Origin: Thiotrichaceae bacterium
GTDB lineage: Bacteria; Pseudomonadota; Gammaproteobacteria; Thiotrichales; Thiotrichaceae
Assembly (NCBI GenBank): GCA_015494435.1
Contig: WGBH01000551.1
Location: 1 to 8,799 of the forward strand
Reading direction: 5' to 3'
DNA length: 8,799 nt
Below, one piece after another: positions 5,986-8,799 of the stretch. The position numbers and the translations under genes were made by a program. Positions within the stretch are counted from its first letter, which is position 1. Each line of letters begins with the position of its first letter. Below the pieces are notes generated by a model. It searched no databases and was not told the DNA's origin. It saw only the letters and a list, made by a program, of their open reading frames with translations.

Positions 5986-8691
5986 CTAAAATAACTGTTC
6001 AGGCATTTCAGCACCTTCTTTTTGAAACTGCTTATAAATTGCTTCTAAGGTAGTATCATCTATCTCTGTATTGTTTGATGAGTTTTGCTGTGACTGGGTA
6101 GGTAAGGATGTATTACTTAATGATTGCTGTAAATTTTTTCTCTGCAACCTCAATGCTTGATACCTAGCTTGTTGTCTACGCAAAGCATTTTTACGTCGTT
6201 GTTTTGCTTCACGAATTAAGCGTTCTTTATGCCGCGGTGTTGTTGCTTTCGCTAAGGCTGCTTGCAATTGTAAGTCCTCTTCTTTAAATAAATCGCCTTC
6301 AGATGCTTGTAGATAAGCTAAATAGTCTTCATCGCTTGGAATTTGTTTTGAAGTTAGACTTTCTTTAATCGTTTTGACAGTCAACCCTGTAGGTTGAAAA
6401 CCTGATATTGCATCTAAGGTTATATCAATGAGTCCCTTAGGGCGTGGATAGGGTCTACTTTTACTATTTTTCAGAGCAACTTTCATAAAATCAATCCATA
6501 CAGGCAAGGCTGCGTGAGTTGCTGTTTCACGCTTGCCTAAAGGTTTTAATTGATCGAATCCAATCCAAACTGTGGTTACTTTTTTGGCCGTAAAACCACA
6601 AAACCATGCATCTTTTTGATCGTTGGTTGTTCCCGTTTTTCCTGCTATATCAGAACGTTTTAAAATTCTTCCTGCACGTGCTGCTGTACCTACTCTCGCA
6701 ACATCTTGTAACATACTGACAATTTGATAATTGACATAAGGCTTCATAATGCGTGGAGCAAATTTAGAATCGCGGGGTTGAGTTGCTAATTTTTCTGTTT
6801 CATCTTCGCTTATATCAATTTGATCTAGCGAACTAATAGGGCAATGAGTACAGGCTATTTTGGGTTTTGCTTGGTAAAGTATACGATGGTCTTTATCCAC
6901 AATTTTACGGATAAAATAATTATCAACTTTATAACCACCATTAGCAAAAGTAGCATAAGCCGTTGCCATTTTAAGCGGTGTTGAAGAGCCTGTACCCAAT
7001 GCGAGGGTTAGATTAGCGGGTAAAGCACTTTTTTTAAAACCAAATCGAGTGGCATATTGTATCGCATAATCAATGCCAATTTTTTGTAATAAGTGAATGG
7101 AAACTAAATTTTTAGATTTAGCAAGTGCAACCCGTAAACGGGTTAAACCACCAAATTTATGTCCATAATTGTGTGGATTCCATTTACTTCCAGGGATTCT
7201 CATTGGCGCATCATCAATCAAACTAGCTGGGGAATACCCTTTGGCAAGTGCTGCACTATAAATAAACGGTTTAAAGCTAGAACCAGGTTGACGCTTAGCC
7301 TGTATGGCGCGATTAAATTTACTATAAGTAAAATCAAAACCACCTGCTATAGCACGAATAGCCCCATCTTTGGGATCAAGAGACACTAAAGCGCCCGTCA
7401 CTCTAGGAATTTGTGTTAGCTTCCATATCCCTTTTTGAGTTTTTTGTAAACGTACAATATCGCCTTTCATCAAAACATCACTAACTTTTTTGATCTTTTT
7501 GCCGCGTCTATTTTCATTTTTAAATCGTCGCGCCCATTTCACCTGTGCTAATGCCAGTGTAATGGGCGCAGTTTGTTGTGCGATATGCAATATTGCCTGT
7601 TTTTCGTCTACTTTAATCACCACTGCTGGGATAATATCTGCATAGGTTTTATAGCTTTTTAACTTTTTATTTAATTTAGCACTATCATCGAATTTACCTA
7701 AATCAATTTTATCTTCAGCACCTCTGTAACCATGACGATGCGTGTATTTAAGCAAATGATGACGCAATGTTTGCAATGCCAGTTCCTGCTCATTACTGTC
7801 GAGTGTGGTGTAAATATTTAAGCCTAGCTTATAAATATGATCAACCCCATAGCGTTTAATAGCATCCGCTCTCGCCATTTCTGCCATATAAGGCGCATAG
7901 GTTTGTGTTGCAGCATGATGAATTTTTGCCGATATTTTTTCATTAACAGCTTGCGTATATTCAGCTTGTGTAATGTAATTTTGCTCCAACATACGTTGCA
8001 AAATATAGTTACGACGTTGTTTAGCACGTTTAGGGCGATTGATTGGATTGTATCGAGAGGGAGCTTTAGGTAGCCCTGCAATCATAGCAGTTTGTGCGAG
8101 CGTTAATTGATTGAGTTTTTTGCCGTAATAAATTTCAGCCGCAGAACCAACCCCATAAGCGCGTTTGCCTAGGAATATTTTGTTGAGATAAAGCTCTAAA
8201 ATTTCTGACTTACTAAGTTCCTTTTCTATTTTAATGGCCAGATACATTTCTTTGATCTTACGATCCAAGGTTCGTTCAGGGGTTAAAAAGAAGTTTCGTG
8301 CTAATTGCATTGTAATAGTACTTGCACCTTGGCTCACTTTTCTATTTTTAAAAGTGGTGACAATTGCACGCACCATCCCTCGAATATCAACCCCTTTATG
8401 TTCATAAAAACGGGCATCTTCAATGGCAATAAAGGCATTAATCATCCGTTGAGGCACTTCTTTTATGCTTATAGGACGACGACGAAAGCGCCCAAATTCA
8501 GCAATTAATTTATCTTCTTTGCTATAAACCCTTATTGGTAATTGTAATTGTGCAGTGCGAAGCTCTGTTACTGAGGGCAATTTAGGGGTGTAGTAAAAAT
8601 AAGAACCTGCAATGGCAACAATGCCTAAAGCAAGGAGGATAATTAACGGAGCAAATATCCGCTTAAATATTGTCACAAGAAAACGCAGCAT
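5986..8691 (-). CDS. mrcA: Penicillin-binding protein 1A (bifunctional glycosyltransferase/transpeptidase)
   Basis: 901 residues from the ATG at 8691. PBP1a is an inner-membrane class A enzyme that polymerises lipid II and crosslinks peptidoglycan. A membrane anchor spans ~12-34. The GT51 glycosyltransferase domain (~55-220) has catalytic E91 in IEDARFYEHKG, then SQGASTITMQLARN and ELYLNKIFLGKRAYGVG. An OB-like segment (~320-430) precedes the transpeptidase, with SxxK (nucleophile S471, K474), SKN (526-528) and KTGT (685-688). A CTHC pair (C614, C617) lies within the transpeptidase domain. The last ~90 residues form an Arg/Lys/Gln-rich tail that the E. coli protein (850 residues) does not obviously share. 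An alternative TTG start at 8718 would add nine residues. Neither start has a clear Shine-Dalgarno sequence; ATG is preferred because it puts the anchor near the N-terminus as in E. coli. All catalytic motifs are intact. Confidence 0.96.
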   Translation of the reverse strand: MLRFLVTIFKRIFAPLIILLALGIVAIAGSYFYYTPKLPSVTELRTAQLQLPIRVYSKEDKLIAEFGRFRRRPISIKEVPQRMINAFIAIEDARFYEHKGVDIRGMVRAIVTTFKNRKVSQGASTITMQLARNFFLTPERTLDRKIKEMYLAIKIEKELSKSEILELYLNKIFLGKRAYGVGSAAEIYYGKKLNQLTLAQTAMIAGLPKAPSRYNPINRPKRAKQRRNYILQRMLEQNYITQAEYTQAVNEKISAKIHHAATQTYAPYMAEMARADAIKRYGVDHIYKLGLNIYTTLDSNEQELALQTLRHHLLKYTHRHGYRGAEDKIDLGKFDDSAKLNKKLKSYKTYADIIPAVVIKVDEKQAILHIAQQTAPITLALAQVKWARRFKNENRRGKKIKKVSDVLMKGDIVRLQKTQKGIWKLTQIPRVTGALVSLDPKDGAIRAIAGGFDFTYSKFNRAIQAKRQPGSSFKPFIYSAALAKGYSPASLIDDAPMRIPGSKWNPHNYGHKFGGLTRLRVALAKSKNLVSIHLLQKIGIDYAIQYATRFGFKKSALPANLTLALGTGSSTPLKMATAYATFANGGYKVDNYFIRKIVDKDHRILYQAKPKIACTHCPISSLDQIDISEDETEKLATQPRDSKFAPRIMKPYVNYQIVSMLQDVARVGTAARAGRILKRSDIAGKTGTTNDQKDAWFCGFTAKKVTTVWIGFDQLKPLGKRETATHAALPVWIDFMKVALKNSKSRPYPRPKGLIDITLDAISGFQPTGLTVKTIKESLTSKQIPSDEDYLAYLQASEGDLFKEEDLQLQAALAKATTPRHKERLIREAKQRRKNALRRQQARYQALRLQRKNLQQSLSNTSLPTQSQQNSSNNTEIDDTTLEAIYKQFQKEGAEMPEQLF

Positions 8692-8799
8692 AACTTTTTG
8701 TTTTTGTTCAAATTTCAAGAGGGCTTAGTAAGACAGCCATAAAACACCGTCCGTCATACGGTATAGGGAATAGCAGTATAGAGGGTAGACTATTTAGAC
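8692..8799. promoter_or_regulatory. Upstream region of mrcA, cut by the window edge
   Basis: 108 bp with no gene visible on either strand. A small inverted repeat, accgt (8746-8750) with acggt (8758-8762), lies ~55 bp before the ATG. On the minus strand, TATACT/TATACC-like hexamers occur between 8760 and 8785, but no paired -35 can be named. In many gammaproteobacteria the divergent neighbour here is pilM; nothing in the visible bases tests this. Confidence 0.35.

Noticed and set aside
7824..8081. Overlapping frames on both strands within mrcA
   Set aside because: They are out-of-frame or antisense readings of the PBP1a coding sequence.

Overview
The window is AT-rich bacterial chromosome. 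Gene content and order (methyltransferase–rnhA–dnaQ divergent from mltD, then hemE convergent with a class A PBP1a gene) point to a gammaproteobacterium with low G+C. HemE aligns with the enterobacterial enzyme over its whole length from memory, and the same-direction methyltransferase/rnhA/dnaQ run next to a divergent mltD is an arrangement I associate with Pseudomonas-like genomes. I cannot place the organism more narrowly.

Layout. Positions 5-196 hold one copy of a ~190-bp hairpin-rich, non-coding repeat. It cuts off a DMT/EamA-type transporter gene after about 75 codons (pseudogene, minus strand). Next come three intact minus-strand genes that read leftward as one operon: a YafS-like SAM methyltransferase, rnhA (RNase HI) and dnaQ (Pol III epsilon). 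dnaQ overlaps both rnhA and the transporter remnant by ATGA. A 335-bp divergent intergenic region separates this operon from mltD on the plus strand. MltD is an outer-membrane lipoprotein lytic transglycosylase with an unusual run of five basic 14-residue tandem repeats between its lipobox and its catalytic domain. After mltD come a strong hairpin and the last ~30 codons of an unrecognised minus-strand gene. The second repeat copy (4614-4827) follows, in inverted orientation. hemE (uroporphyrinogen decarboxylase) begins 84 bp later behind an extended -10 promoter and converges, with a 6-bp gap, on mrcA (PBP1a), which fills the rest of the window.

How the genes relate. Two of them shape the cell wall: MltD cleaves glycan strands and PBP1a synthesises and crosslinks them. 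rnhA and dnaQ serve replication (RNA-DNA hybrid removal and proofreading). hemE belongs to tetrapyrrole synthesis. These are housekeeping functions, and I see no new multi-gene system.

The unusual part is structural. The two near-identical repeats face each other and enclose a 4.4-kb block, and both inner boundaries coincide with a broken gene. Between them the copies show one 3-bp change that perfects a hairpin arm and one 22-bp gap between short direct repeats. The in-frame 42-bp minisatellite in mltD is the other feature worth a second look.
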